Shown here: piece by piece, positions 1 through 7,676 of the stretch
Position numbering within the stretch: the first letter of the stretch is position 1
Layout of the letters: every line of letters starts with the position of its first letter
NCBI GenBank assembly: GCA_030648675.1
Contig: JAUSGV010000024.1
Coordinates: 1-16,701, forward strand
DNA length: 16,701 nucleotides
DNA from: Dehalococcoidales bacterium
GTDB lineage: Bacteria; Chloroflexota; Dehalococcoidia; Dehalococcoidales; UBA2162
Reading direction: 5' to 3'
Notes under the pieces: generated by a model
Seen by the model: the letters and a program-made list of their open reading frames with translations, nothing else
Database searches by the model: none
Told to the model about the DNA's origin: nothing
Position numbers and translations under genes: made by a program

Positions 1-66
1 AGCTACAGGACTCAGTTGCAACCGAGACAGGTAGAGCCCGTTGCCAAGGAGGTGAGTGAAGTGTAA
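1..66 (+). CDS. C-terminal 21 residues of a plus-strand gene, probably from the insertion element
   Basis: The frame starting at base 1 is open for 21 codons and ends in tandem stops TAA-TAA beginning at 64. The peptide is polar and ends in AKEVSEV, a plausible tail for a transposase or its helper ATPase. It lies just inside a presumed insertion-element end, which is where the last gene of such an element would stop. Too little is present to identify the family. It could also be a chance open frame. Confidence 0.35.
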   Translation, partial: SYRTQLQPRQVEPVAKEVSEV

Positions 67-141
67 TAATGGCAGTTACCCGGTACCCAGGGTGGTCAAT
101 ATGTTTGAAAACCACCTGGGTCAATAACGTGAAAAGTGACA
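1..141 (+). mobile_element. Right end of an insertion element, possibly IS21-like
   Basis: This stretch interrupts the yhaN-like gene. Reading inward on the minus strand from about position 141 it begins TGTCAC and carries two copies of TATTGACC-like sequence about 25 bases apart. An imperfect inverted repeat pairs CCCAGGGTGGT (86-96) with ACCACCTGGG (111-120). Several short terminal repeats beginning with TG are typical of IS21-family ends. A plus-strand reading frame ends at 66, so about 75 non-coding bases separate it from the junction, as expected at the istB-side end. The family assignment is inferred from end structure alone. The outer boundary is placed where the native YhaN-like sequence stops making sense, and could be a few bases off. 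Confidence 0.45.
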
Positions 142-2573
142 ATGCTCTTACGTTTTGCTGAGCGATCTTGAATTACGAGCTCGTTGGTTTCGGTGGGCTT
201 GATAATCATTGCGTACGTATGATTGGTAATCTTTTCAAAAACGTCTGTGGAAGCTTTGATTACCTCAGGCTGTCTCGTATTTTCATATTTGGAGATAGCT
301 CTTGCTAGGGCAAACAAAGCTATCTGGGCCCTGGCCCAATCAGCCGAATAATCACGGAGTTGTTGTTTCTTCACTTCCAATCCGGTTTGGTCTTCTGCCA
401 AGTCCTTTACTGATAAATCATCAATTCTGACTCGTAGCTCACTAATTCCTTCTTTCTTCTCGTCTCGTTCTTTTTTCGTTTCCTCAAGTCCTTGATCCTG
501 GATTTCCAGCGTAGCAGAAACAGCGGCTGGCTCCGTTGCAGAGATTGAGGCAATGAACTTGTCGTAATACTCCCCGATACCGACAGCTGATTGAATGGTT
601 GTCCGGCACTGCTCGACGGTTTTCTTCAAGTCTTCACGCTTCCGGAAAGACTGATATTTTAGTCTGAAATCGGTCTCATTGCTGACCCCGGAAGACGAGA
701 CATACTCTTGGAGTTCGTGTTTGGCTTGGTCTAAAGCTTCCCGGTTGCTACGTATTTTCTGTCGCCGCCTCTCGATCTCTTCGTCCGAACTTTCCTTCTT
801 GTTTTTTGTTTCTTTTGCGGCACTCAGTTGTTGAGCGAGAATCTCAATGCTAGCGACGACATCATCACTAATCTTCGTCTTGTCTAGAGAGCCAACTACC
901 TGGTTGAGTAGATTGTTAACTGAATCAATAGCGTTTTCCATCGCTTTGGTTCTTGAATCTAACCCGTCCAGTGAAACTTGGTCTGATTGTATTTCCTTTA
1001 TTGTTCTAACAACATCAAGAGCTCCGTCGGGAGACAGGCTTTCATTCAAACCGATACTTCTAAGATGCGCCTGCCACTCATCAGATATTCCCCTGTAGGC
1101 TGAGTCTGTCGATGCTAGATCGTCTGTATATTTTCTTTCCAACGGATCAGACGCCAGAGATGGGCTCGGCCTTCGTTCACTTAAGGCAAGAACCAGGCCA
1201 ACAATCAATAGACAGGCGGAAAATGCGGACAATGCAGGCTGCGAGAAGATAAAGCCCAATGTAAACCCGGCCAAACCCAGGACGACACTGAGATATCCAA
1301 TATTTCTCAAGAAGGGAGGAATGCGAACTCCGCGAGATGCTTCTCCGGCCTTCGAATCTAGGTGCGCTTCCATCTTACTCTTTACGCTCTCTATTTTGCG
1401 TTTAGCTTCATTAATCTGGTCTTTCGCCGTGCGACTCTGGTCTTCCTGTAAGTGGCTGAGATTGAAATTCCTCACTCTCTCTCCCGTCCATTCGGGACCA
1501 AGTTTTTCAATTCTTGTTTGGACGCTATTGGCGAGCGTCGCTCTCTGCTCTCTTACGTGGCTGATATCTTTTGAAGCACTCTTAAACTGTTCGCTCTCCT
1601 TTTGCAGCGAGATGATGGACTGTTCAACTCCAATTATTCGGTCGTTATAGACTAGGCCGTCTCGCTTTAGTTCCAGCTCTCTCAATTCGTTGATATCGTC
1701 CTTGGTCTGTTTCTCCATATTTAAGGCTGCAACATCCAATTTTTCCAACTTGGTGAGCGCGTCTTCTCTGAAGAGCGGCATTTCAGCAGTTCTCGCTAAA
1801 CTGTCCTCGGCTTCTTTAAGGTTAACATAGGTTGGGAAGAGGGCCTTTTGGGCTTCCAGCCGGCGCTGATCTTTCTCCAACTTACCAATTTCAGTATCCA
1901 GTGCCCTAATCGCATCTTGAAATCCGTCACGCTCCCTAACCAGTTCGTCATACTTGGATAGAAGCTTCTTTGTCTCTTCAATTGCCTTTTCCTTATCTCG
2001 AATTTCTTTGTATAGCGCGGGGATCTTCTGCACAGAACCACTAGGCTTGAAAACCATCTCCGCCGGCTTCAGAAATGTGTTCTGAAGTTCGGTCAAGGAT
2101 GTAGTACCTAGCTCCAGTCCGGCTCCGTAGATATGGTTCTTGACCTCTTCCTCCTCAAGTGTTTTTAGTGCCTGCAACTCGTCGAGGCCGATAGCATATA
2201 CGTTCTCGTAGAACTTCTCTGAAATTCCTCCGAGTATTCTGTTTAATTCCTCCTGTCCTGAGAGTTCGGCGGAATCAATGAAGAGTTTTACTGGTCCTCC
2301 AGAGCGTCCTTCTTTGCGAGATATGGTGACGATCTTGCCATTGGTAAGTTGGCAGACTATTCTTCCTCCGTAGGTACCACCAGAGAGAGCCGGGTAGGGA
2401 TTCGTGCTGGACGAGGTACGAAATCCAAATAGTATACGTCTTATAAAAGCTAATAATGTGCTTTTGCCAAATTCGTTGGGGCCGTAAATTACATTTGTAC
2501 CGGAAGATAAACCAGTGGTGTGTTTGTTACAGAAAACACCAAAACCATCGACATGAATTTCAAGTAGCTGCAT
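96..2573 (-). CDS. yhaN: YhaN-like SMC/Rad50-type ATPase, C-terminally truncated
   Basis: The product is an AAA/ABC-type DNA-repair ATPase that in this family partners the YhaO phosphoesterase, as SbcC partners SbcD. Residues 1-50 form the N-terminal lobe, with Walker A GPNEFGKST at 31-39. Long coiled coils fill roughly 185-410 and 480-760. A hydrophobic pair of segments lies near 427-466 (GYLSVVLGLAGF onward), a feature of YhaN proteins. The C-terminal lobe breaks off near residue 810, just before the expected ABC signature (LSRGT-type), Walker B and D-loop. The last 14 residues (VTFHVIDPGGFQTY) are read from the adjoining insertion-element end. Family members usually run 100 or more residues longer, so ATP hydrolysis is probably lost. 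The ATG directly abuts the yhaO stop (TAGATG), implying coupled translation. The family call is firm. Confidence 0.85.
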   Translation of the reverse strand: MQLLEIHVDGFGVFCNKHTTGLSSGTNVIYGPNEFGKSTLLAFIRRILFGFRTSSSTNPYPALSGGTYGGRIVCQLTNGKIVTISRKEGRSGGPVKLFIDSAELSGQEELNRILGGISEKFYENVYAIGLDELQALKTLEEEEVKNHIYGAGLELGTTSLTELQNTFLKPAEMVFKPSGSVQKIPALYKEIRDKEKAIEETKKLLSKYDELVRERDGFQDAIRALDTEIGKLEKDQRRLEAQKALFPTYVNLKEAEDSLARTAEMPLFREDALTKLEKLDVAALNMEKQTKDDINELRELELKRDGLVYNDRIIGVEQSIISLQKESEQFKSASKDISHVREQRATLANSVQTRIEKLGPEWTGERVRNFNLSHLQEDQSRTAKDQINEAKRKIESVKSKMEAHLDSKAGEASRGVRIPPFLRNIGYLSVVLGLAGFTLGFIFSQPALSAFSACLLIVGLVLALSERRPSPSLASDPLERKYTDDLASTDSAYRGISDEWQAHLRSIGLNESLSPDGALDVVRTIKEIQSDQVSLDGLDSRTKAMENAIDSVNNLLNQVVGSLDKTKISDDVVASIEILAQQLSAAKETKNKKESSDEEIERRRQKIRSNREALDQAKHELQEYVSSSGVSNETDFRLKYQSFRKREDLKKTVEQCRTTIQSAVGIGEYYDKFIASISATEPAAVSATLEIQDQGLEETKKERDEKKEGISELRVRIDDLSVKDLAEDQTGLEVKKQQLRDYSADWARAQIALFALARAISKYENTRQPEVIKASTDVFEKITNHTYAMIIKPTETNELVIQDRSAKRKSIVTFHVIDPGGFQTY

Positions 2574-3839
2574 CTATGTATCCTTTAAGAGCATATCAAG
2601 TATCTGCCCTTTTGCCCCGTTGGCAAGAGCCTGTAAATCCTCTTGTGAAAACTTCTCCAGATAACTATGACCTTGCCACTTGGCAAACAGAGTTTGGAAA
2701 ACCCCACCTAGTTCTGTCCAGTCTTGACTATCTGGGTCACTCAGTCCGTCAAAAACAGAAACGATATCAGCGATGAAGTCGTTTCCCTGTCTCAATGAGT
2801 CTAAATCATATGTGCCTGCGGTATTCAAATCCAGTCTGTCGAGCCATACCCATGGTTCCCTGTCTGCTAATTGCTCTCTGATGCCTCCAAGTAAGTCTGA
2901 AATACTATTTGTTCGCTGTAGTTGAGAATGAAGGGTGGTTCTACCTGTCAGCGACAGACGTAATATGAGACTTCGCCCGTCCGATTCGTCTGACATTCCC
3001 ATGCACTTCTTGGCGACGGAGTCTTGAACCTCGTCCAAGGAGAGGCAAGCAGAAATATAAATAGAATCTGATGCATAACGGACTACATCAGTTGGAACGA
3101 ACTTGATGACAGGATCTACTCCGAATTCGAGGGTGACTAGGTAGCATCCTTTTAAACCGATTTCGCGCGGACTTCTACTCTGTGAGCAGCCAGGATAAAC
3201 GATTGCTGGTCTCGATGACCTAAGAATGCCGCCTTGGTGAACATGTCCCAATGCCCAATAATCTATGCTAATGCTGGTCAGGTCTTCGATACTGCAGGGT
3301 GCATAAGACTCGTGTCCTGTATTGGTGCCTACGTTAGCGTGCAGTAATCCTATTCGCGGTATGTGTTCCTCTGTCGGAGCGAATCTCAGTGATAGGTTTT
3401 CCTTTATATCTCGCTTGGCGAAGCTTATTCCATAGACTGTTGCAATGGTCTCATCGTGGTCCTGCAAAGGAATGCATTCAACTTTGTCACCAGGAAAAGA
3501 AAAAACTGCCTCTGGCCATTTCAGCGTTGCTGACCAACCGGTTAGAGGATCGTGATTGCCGTAAGCGATAAGGGTGCGTATGCCAGCATCGGACAGTCGG
3601 ATCAAGCCATTTCTAAACCGTAACTGGGCTTGAAGACTCTTATCTTCGCTGTCGTACACATCTCCAGCGATGAGCACACAGTCGACGGTTTCTTTCATAG
3701 CTAGATTGACGATGTTATCAAATGACAGATACGTGGATTGATAAAGCAGGTCTCCAAGGTCAGGATTCAGTTCTGAGATGCCCTTGAACGGCGTCCCAAG
3801 GTGGAGGTCAGCACAGTGAATGAATTTCAACGGTTTCAT
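2574..3839 (-). CDS. yhaO: YhaO-like metallophosphoesterase (SbcD/Mre11-type nuclease)
   Basis: This is a calcineurin-like phosphoesterase of the SbcD/Mre11 type, presumably a manganese-dependent DNA nuclease working with the YhaN-like ATPase encoded directly downstream. The metal-binding motifs appear in order: D11-L-H13 (CADLHLGTPF), G59-D60 (IAGDVYD), G94-N-H-D97 (YGNHD), H167 (LLHAN) and G198-H-V-H201. The remaining ~200 residues would form the capping domain. The 421-residue length suits YhaO. The ATG at 3839 has no clear SD, but a good promoter sits about 40 bases upstream. All catalytic residues are present, so the nuclease may be intact although its ATPase partner is truncated. Confidence 0.88.
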   Translation of the reverse strand: MKPLKFIHCADLHLGTPFKGISELNPDLGDLLYQSTYLSFDNIVNLAMKETVDCVLIAGDVYDSEDKSLQAQLRFRNGLIRLSDAGIRTLIAYGNHDPLTGWSATLKWPEAVFSFPGDKVECIPLQDHDETIATVYGISFAKRDIKENLSLRFAPTEEHIPRIGLLHANVGTNTGHESYAPCSIEDLTSISIDYWALGHVHQGGILRSSRPAIVYPGCSQSRSPREIGLKGCYLVTLEFGVDPVIKFVPTDVVRYASDSIYISACLSLDEVQDSVAKKCMGMSDESDGRSLILRLSLTGRTTLHSQLQRTNSISDLLGGIREQLADREPWVWLDRLDLNTAGTYDLDSLRQGNDFIADIVSVFDGLSDPDSQDWTELGGVFQTLFAKWQGHSYLEKFSQEDLQALANGAKGQILDMLLKDT

Positions 3840-3876
3840 ATGGCTAATCCATTATTCATACGGCATCTGTAGAGGT

Positions 3877-3906
3877 ATAGTAGACACCAGCAGGCGTGCT
3901 TGTCAA
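3877..3906 (-). promoter_or_regulatory. Sigma70-type promoter for yhaO-yhaN
   Basis: On the minus strand, -35 TTGACA (3906-3901) is followed after 18 bases by TACTAT (3882-3877). Transcription would start near 3870, giving a leader of about 30 bases before the yhaO ATG. The -35 box is a perfect consensus and the -10 matches 4 of 6. Confidence 0.6.
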
Positions 3907-4117
3907 GCCCAGAATGGTTTTCAATAAGAGACTTATGTATATTGCCGAATTGTTTCACGGTTCATGTACAGGGTAACTTTTCGCTAGAATGTGTGAAGCA
4001 GCGGCTTAGCCGACATAGCTGACGCCGACCGCAACCGACACTATCACCGGTTCTTGTCAGTTCGTCCCCTGCATAGCACAGTCTTGTCGAATTTATGAGT
4101 AATTCCGCCTACGCCTC

Positions 4118-4146
4118 TTGACCGTCATTAGTAAAAGGAATATAGT
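4118..4146 (+). promoter_or_regulatory. Promoter for the Cas4-like/PD-(D/E)XK gene pair
   Basis: TTGACC (4118-4123) and TATAGT (4141-4146) are separated by exactly 17 bases, and each matches its consensus at 5 of 6 positions. Transcription would begin near 4153, only about 9 bases before the ATG at 4162, so the message would be nearly leaderless. This fits the lack of an SD sequence close to that ATG. Confidence 0.6.
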
Positions 4147-4158
4147 TCCTCTTACTAA
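4128..4158. promoter_or_regulatory. 13-bp palindrome over the -10 box, probable operator
   Basis: The arms TTAGTAAAAGGAA (4128-4140) and TTCCTCTTACTAA (4146-4158) are inverted repeats with one mismatch around the 5-base centre TATAG. The centre is the start of the predicted -10 hexamer and the right arm covers the transcription start. Because most of the palindrome lies upstream of the start site it is unlikely to act as an RNA hairpin. It is better explained as a binding site for a dimeric repressor. No regulator gene is obvious nearby. Confidence 0.55.
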
Positions 4159-4161
4159 TTT

Positions 4162-5640
4162 ATGGCAAAGACACGTCTGCTATCCAAAAGCAAATACATG
4201 AATGGGCTACAGTGCCCCAGGTATCTATGGTTCTTGTTTAACGACAAGGCTGAGGTGCCTGATGTCGGTGCGAGCACGCAGCATATCTTCGATGAGGGCC
4301 ATCGAGTTGGTGATCTGGCCCAGACTCTCTTCCCTCATGGACTCAAGGTGGATACAGACGATTTCGGTCTGAATCTTGACCAAACAAAGAAACTGGTATT
4401 GGAAAGGAGAACACTCTTCGAACCCGGATTCCTGACAGACGGAATTTACTCTCGGTTGGACATCTTGGACCCTGTCGGTAAAGACGAATGGGATATCGTA
4501 GAAGTAAAAAGTTCCACCAAGGTCAAAGATGAGAACATTCATGATATTTCGTTTCAGAGGCGCTGCTGTGAACGGTCTGGATTGAAGATTCGGAATTGCC
4601 ATCTCGTCCACATCAACAACCAATATATTAGGCATGGGAATGTCGAGCCGGGCGGATTGTTTACCCTTGAAGACGTGACGGACAAGGTAATCGATGCGAG
4701 CACCGGGATCGAAGATCGAATCCGCGAGATGTTCAAAGTCATCTTACAGCCTGAGCCGCCATCGGTTACGATCGGTAGCCGCTGCTCTGAGCCTTATGAT
4801 TGTCCAGTTAAGTCCTGCTGGGGCGGATTGCCAGAATACAACGTGTTTCAGTTATACCGGGGCGGTAAGAAATGCGCAGAGCTGTACGCGCGCGGGGTCC
4901 AGTCACTCCAAGCAATACCCGAAGATTACAATCTCAATGCTCAGCAGCGAATACAACGGACGTGCGCTATCAGCCGACAGCCATATTTTAACGCCAAAGC
5001 AATCGATCGCTTTCTTTCCACTCTAAAGTATCCGCTCTATTACATGGACTTCGAGACAATCAGTCTGGTGATTCCACTGTATGACGGAACGCGGCCATAT
5101 CAACGCATGCCCTTCCAGTTTTCATTGCACGTCGTTGCTGCGCCTGGACAAGCGCCGGTCCATTATTCTTATCTTGCAGAAGGAGACGGTGACCCAAGAC
5201 CACAGTTCCTGGCTGAGCTTCGTGAGCACCTTGGAGTCGCCGGGAGTATCGTCACATACAACGGGGCTTTCGAGAAGGGCGTACTGACGGAATTAGGCGA
5301 AGCATTCCTTGGATTTCAGGATTGGGTGGCAGCGACTAATGTTAGGGTGGTAGATCTCCTAATTCCCTTTCGTGAGTTTAGCTACTACCATCCCGAACAG
5401 AAAGGGAGCGCATCAATCAAGCACGTTCTGCCCGCGCTAACCGGCAGAGGATACGAGGGTCTGGACATTGCCAAGGGCGATGATGCCAGTCTGGCGTTCC
5501 TGCAAATATTGAGCGGTGAAATTTCCGCCGACGCAATGCTGAAAATTCGGGAAGACCTTCTGAAGTATTGCTCCTTGGATACTGAAGCTATGATACTGAT
5601 TATTGCCAGACTGACGTCATTGGCCTTGGGAGCACCGTAA
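4162..5640 (+). CDS. Cas4-like PD-(D/E)XK nuclease fused to a DEDD-type exonuclease-like domain (DUF2779 type)
   Basis: The N-terminal half (about 1-230) looks like a RecB/Cas4 nuclease. It has H47 in the EGHRVGDLA segment, D100, and E114-V-K116 in DIVEVKSS. Four cysteines, C18 in QCPRYLW and C208, C214 and C219, are placed like the iron-sulphur cluster ligands of Cas4/AddB. The C-terminal half (about 285-492) matches the DUF2779 region and carries DEDD-like exonuclease motifs: D296-F-E298 (YYMDFET), TYNGAFEKGVL near 365-375 and a closing motif with D473 (YCSLDTEA). Both putative active sites look intact, so it may resect DNA or RNA, but the substrate is not known from sequence. No CRISPR array or cas1/cas2 is present. 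The next gene follows after 17 bases, probably in the same operon. The ATG has no SD, matching the nearly leaderless transcript. Confidence 0.8.
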   Translation: MAKTRLLSKSKYMNGLQCPRYLWFLFNDKAEVPDVGASTQHIFDEGHRVGDLAQTLFPHGLKVDTDDFGLNLDQTKKLVLERRTLFEPGFLTDGIYSRLDILDPVGKDEWDIVEVKSSTKVKDENIHDISFQRRCCERSGLKIRNCHLVHINNQYIRHGNVEPGGLFTLEDVTDKVIDASTGIEDRIREMFKVILQPEPPSVTIGSRCSEPYDCPVKSCWGGLPEYNVFQLYRGGKKCAELYARGVQSLQAIPEDYNLNAQQRIQRTCAISRQPYFNAKAIDRFLSTLKYPLYYMDFETISLVIPLYDGTRPYQRMPFQFSLHVVAAPGQAPVHYSYLAEGDGDPRPQFLAELREHLGVAGSIVTYNGAFEKGVLTELGEAFLGFQDWVAATNVRVVDLLIPFREFSYYHPEQKGSASIKHVLPALTGRGYEGLDIAKGDDASLAFLQILSGEISADAMLKIREDLLKYCSLDTEAMILIIARLTSLALGAP

Positions 5641-5657
5641 AAAGGGGGATACTGGCA

Positions 5658-6377
5658 ATGGACGCTGCCGAAGAGATTTTCAACCGCTTGGACGATTGGC
5701 GACACTTACCAGCGTACCAGTTGGAGCGGAGGGCTGATATATTCTTCGCACTTTACTTGCACGACGTTATCGGCAGAAAGACAAGTTCCACCATCAATCC
5801 TCACGTCATACCGGAGTTTCCCCTAAAGAAGGCCGATAGCATGCAATCTGTGAAAGCCGACTATGTTGCTTTCAGTAAAGACCTTGCGCACGTGTTCTTG
5901 ATAGAATTGAAAACGGATTGCAAGTCGCTCGACATAGAGCAACTGATGCCATACGTCAAAGTGAAGGAAAACGGCTTTGCTGACACGATTGATGGCCTCA
6001 GAAAGATAATGAAGGGGACCAAGCCCAAGTTTCGGTCAAAATATTTGAGTCTCTGGCGTTCACTTGAGCAAATCTACCTTAAGTCTGTGCCGGGGACCGA
6101 AGACCAAGTACGTGAAAATATCGGTGCGGTGATCCAACGCGTTCGTGCGACCAGTCCGTGCGTGCACATCTATTGCATTCTGCCCACGGACCCGGTGACA
6201 AGCAGTTCCGAGACGACGCTGAAACGTGGTGCGTGTATGAGAGCGCAGGGCATTGAGGTTATTGATTTCGCTGAATTTGCCATATCCGTCGATAGACATG
6301 ATGATGTTTTCTCAAAGAGGTTCGCAACCTCTTTGAGAAAGTGGTCTCAAGTTGAGGCCGGTGATTCCTTCAGCTAG
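5658..6377 (+). CDS. Hypothetical protein with a PD-(D/E)XK-like nuclease core
   Basis: I do not recognise a named family. Residues 64-90 show the pattern of a PD-(D/E)XK fold: D68 in KADYVAF, a short hydrophobic strand, then E83-L-K85 (VFLIELKTD), followed by a Ser and a Gln on a helix (KSLDIEQ). A charged N-terminal helix (LERRADIFF) could supply the usual early acidic residue. There is no signal peptide or membrane segment. The start follows AGGGGGA by about nine bases, and the gene lies 17 bases after the Cas4-like gene, so the two probably share a promoter and a process. Near its 3' end the coding sequence contains a perfect 15-bp inverted repeat. Alternative: a nuclease-fold protein without catalytic activity. 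Confidence 0.6.
   Translation: MDAAEEIFNRLDDWRHLPAYQLERRADIFFALYLHDVIGRKTSSTINPHVIPEFPLKKADSMQSVKADYVAFSKDLAHVFLIELKTDCKSLDIEQLMPYVKVKENGFADTIDGLRKIMKGTKPKFRSKYLSLWRSLEQIYLKSVPGTEDQVRENIGAVIQRVRATSPCVHIYCILPTDPVTSSSETTLKRGACMRAQGIEVIDFAEFAISVDRHDDVFSKRFATSLRKWSQVEAGDSFS
6308..6340 (+). repeat. Perfect 15-bp inverted repeat with a 3-base loop
   Basis: TTTCTCAAAGAGGTT (6308-6322) and its exact reverse complement (6326-6340) are separated by CGC. The structure lies inside the coding region, about 37 bases before the stop at 6375-6377, and encodes roughly FSKRFATSLRK. No T-run follows, so it is not a standard intrinsic terminator. In RNA it would form a strong hairpin that could protect the 3' end or pause ribosomes. 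Confidence 0.8.
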
Positions 6378-6519
6378 GCAGCCCAAAACGGTCAGGATCG
6401 TTCCATCATAACGTCTTGTCTGAATTCGGGAAAACAGACACTATGTTTGGATCGCGTTGAGTGTTCTACGGGACTTGGATTAACCTGCCGACTTCCTTGA
6501 CGCTAGCGGTGGGGGCCCT
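6378..6519. other. Convergent intergenic spacer
   Basis: This 142-base gap lies between converging genes. It contains only a weak 6-bp inverted repeat (TGTCTG near 6419, CAGACA near 6435), without a clear T-run. I see no convincing terminator or gene. Confidence 0.4.
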
Positions 6520-6949
6520 TTACCCAAGCCAGGAACAAAAAACGCCCGGATAGCTGATGTACTGGTCATCAAACCATTCGACCGGCTCTTGTAAATGTGG
6601 AGTCAACGTCCACATCGTGGACCAGGTGCCTTGGGCGACAAAGTCCGACCCAAATTCTCCCCCAAAATGTACTCCGGTTCCTTCGGTAGCGCTTGGAGCC
6701 TCTCCTACAAGCAGTACCCGAGTATCCCGACCACCCTGCGCCGGTGTCCAGATAGGGTGTTTCTTTGGGTTTAACACCGCAACGATTCTTGTTATCAAAC
6801 TCGAAGGACCAAGTCTCATGGCTGACTGTAACAGTTCTTTTCAGAAAATCTTCCATTCTTAGTCCGTCTGAATTGTTTGCAAATAGCTTGTCTTTGAAAA
6901 GATTGAAGATGCTGTTTGTTGTTTCGTCTGCTCTAGACACTGGAGACAT
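6520..6949 (-). pseudogene. Uracil-DNA-glycosylase-like gene, frameshifted
   Basis: Two minus-strand frames form one plausible protein. The first starts at ATG 6949 (MSPVSRADETTNSIF) and makes sense to about KPKETP. The sense then passes to the frame ending at 6520: IWTPAQGGRDTRVLLVGEAPSATEG. The VLLVGEAPSATEGTG segment resembles the first active-site motif of family 4/5-type uracil-DNA glycosylases (GEAPG.-.E). The switch equals one extra base, best placed near the runs GTTAAACCCAAAGAAACACCC around 6754-6776. The joined protein is only about 143 residues and lacks a later HPS-type motif, so the C-terminus is also missing or altered. The start overlaps the stop of the upstream 247-codon gene by 17 bases, suggesting coupled translation. 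A sequencing error or programmed +1 shift cannot be excluded. Confidence 0.45.
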
Positions 6950-7676
6950 CCTTTAGTGCCTTTTTTATATGCCACTTTAGCCGACGGTACGAGCCATCGT
7001 CCAGTGCCCTCTGTCCCGTGAGCATAGAGGTCAAGAATACCGGTATTGGCTTCTCGTTGATTACAGCAGTATGATATCCTTGTTCTTCGCTCCACTGGAG
7101 ATGGAATTCCTCTCCAAGATTTCCTGTTTCTGCCTTCTTCTCGAACAGCTTCGCAGCACCAGCATTTGCGACAACAATTAACTTAGGATGTACATGCTTA
7201 ATAAGGCTTTTTGACAACTCCAATTGGCAAAGCACAAATTCTTTCATAACAGGATTATTTAGAATCTTCCTCTCAAATTCCCTTTGACTTGTTTCACGGT
7301 TGAAAAACAAGTCTATATGCTCATATTTCAACGGGTTTCCCAAAGCTTCTTCAGCAATCTTCTCAAATTTGCCGAAATATTTCTTGTACTTTGTTCTCAT
7401 TATCTTCTCGATTTTGCCGCACTCTGCCATATCGAAATAATGGTTGCCCCAACTGAAGAATCTCTTGACGTCAGTACTCTGGTAATTTGTGTCCTTCAGG
7501 TTCTTCTCGTACGCAGTCAGAACAAACGATGGATTCATTCCAATAAAAAGAAGCGCATCTGTATTATTCAGGTCAGGGTAAATCAATGGCACTTTCAAGT
7601 TTCCGTCTTTTAGCTTACAGTGCCACTCCTCCCAAAGCCTCATGACCTTCTCGTTAACATCTCTGACCGTATCCAC
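6933..7676 (-). CDS. Hypothetical protein with a UDG-superfamily-like motif
   Basis: The 247-residue soluble protein has ALLFIGMNPSF near residue 42-52. This resembles the first active-site loop (G-x-N-P-S) of the uracil-DNA glycosylase superfamily and the related DUF1643-like proteins. A second hydrophobic strand, PKLIVVANAGAA, lies near 165-176, and the C-terminus (FLTSMLTGQRALDDG, then RRLKWHI) is in the position of the last UDG motif. The canonical HPS is not evident, so catalysis on uracil is unproven. Translation starts at GTG (7676-7674), with GAGGAGGA five to six bases upstream. It overlaps the second UDG-like gene downstream and a short Cys-containing ORF upstream. The pair may be functionally linked. 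The superfamily call is an inference from one motif and strand order. Confidence 0.5.
   Translation of the reverse strand: MDTVRDVNEKVMRLWEEWHCKLKDGNLKVPLIYPDLNNTDALLFIGMNPSFVLTAYEKNLKDTNYQSTDVKRFFSWGNHYFDMAECGKIEKIMRTKYKKYFGKFEKIAEEALGNPLKYEHIDLFFNRETSQREFERKILNNPVMKEFVLCQLELSKSLIKHVHPKLIVVANAGAAKLFEKKAETGNLGEEFHLQWSEEQGYHTAVINEKPIPVFLTSMLTGQRALDDGSYRRLKWHIKKALKDVSSV

Larger units (their letters stand above)
3840..4161. other. Divergent intergenic region between yhaO and the Cas4-like gene
   Basis: This 322-base spacer separates the minus-strand yhaO operon from the plus-strand nuclease genes. It holds a promoter at each edge (3877-3906 minus, 4118-4146 plus) and the palindrome at 4128-4158. 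I see no gene, terminator or repeat in the middle part (about 3910-4115). Confidence 0.6.

Noticed and set aside
4225..4635. 136-codon minus-strand open frame within the Cas4-like gene
   Set aside because: No start signal or family resemblance, and the opposite strand encodes clear nuclease motifs.
4162..4860. Cas4-like domain taken as evidence of a CRISPR-Cas locus
   Set aside because: There is no cas1, cas2, effector gene or regularly spaced repeat array in the window, and the protein is a DUF2779-type fusion.
6308..6340. The perfect hairpin as an intrinsic terminator
   Set aside because: It lies inside the coding frame and is not followed by a T-run.
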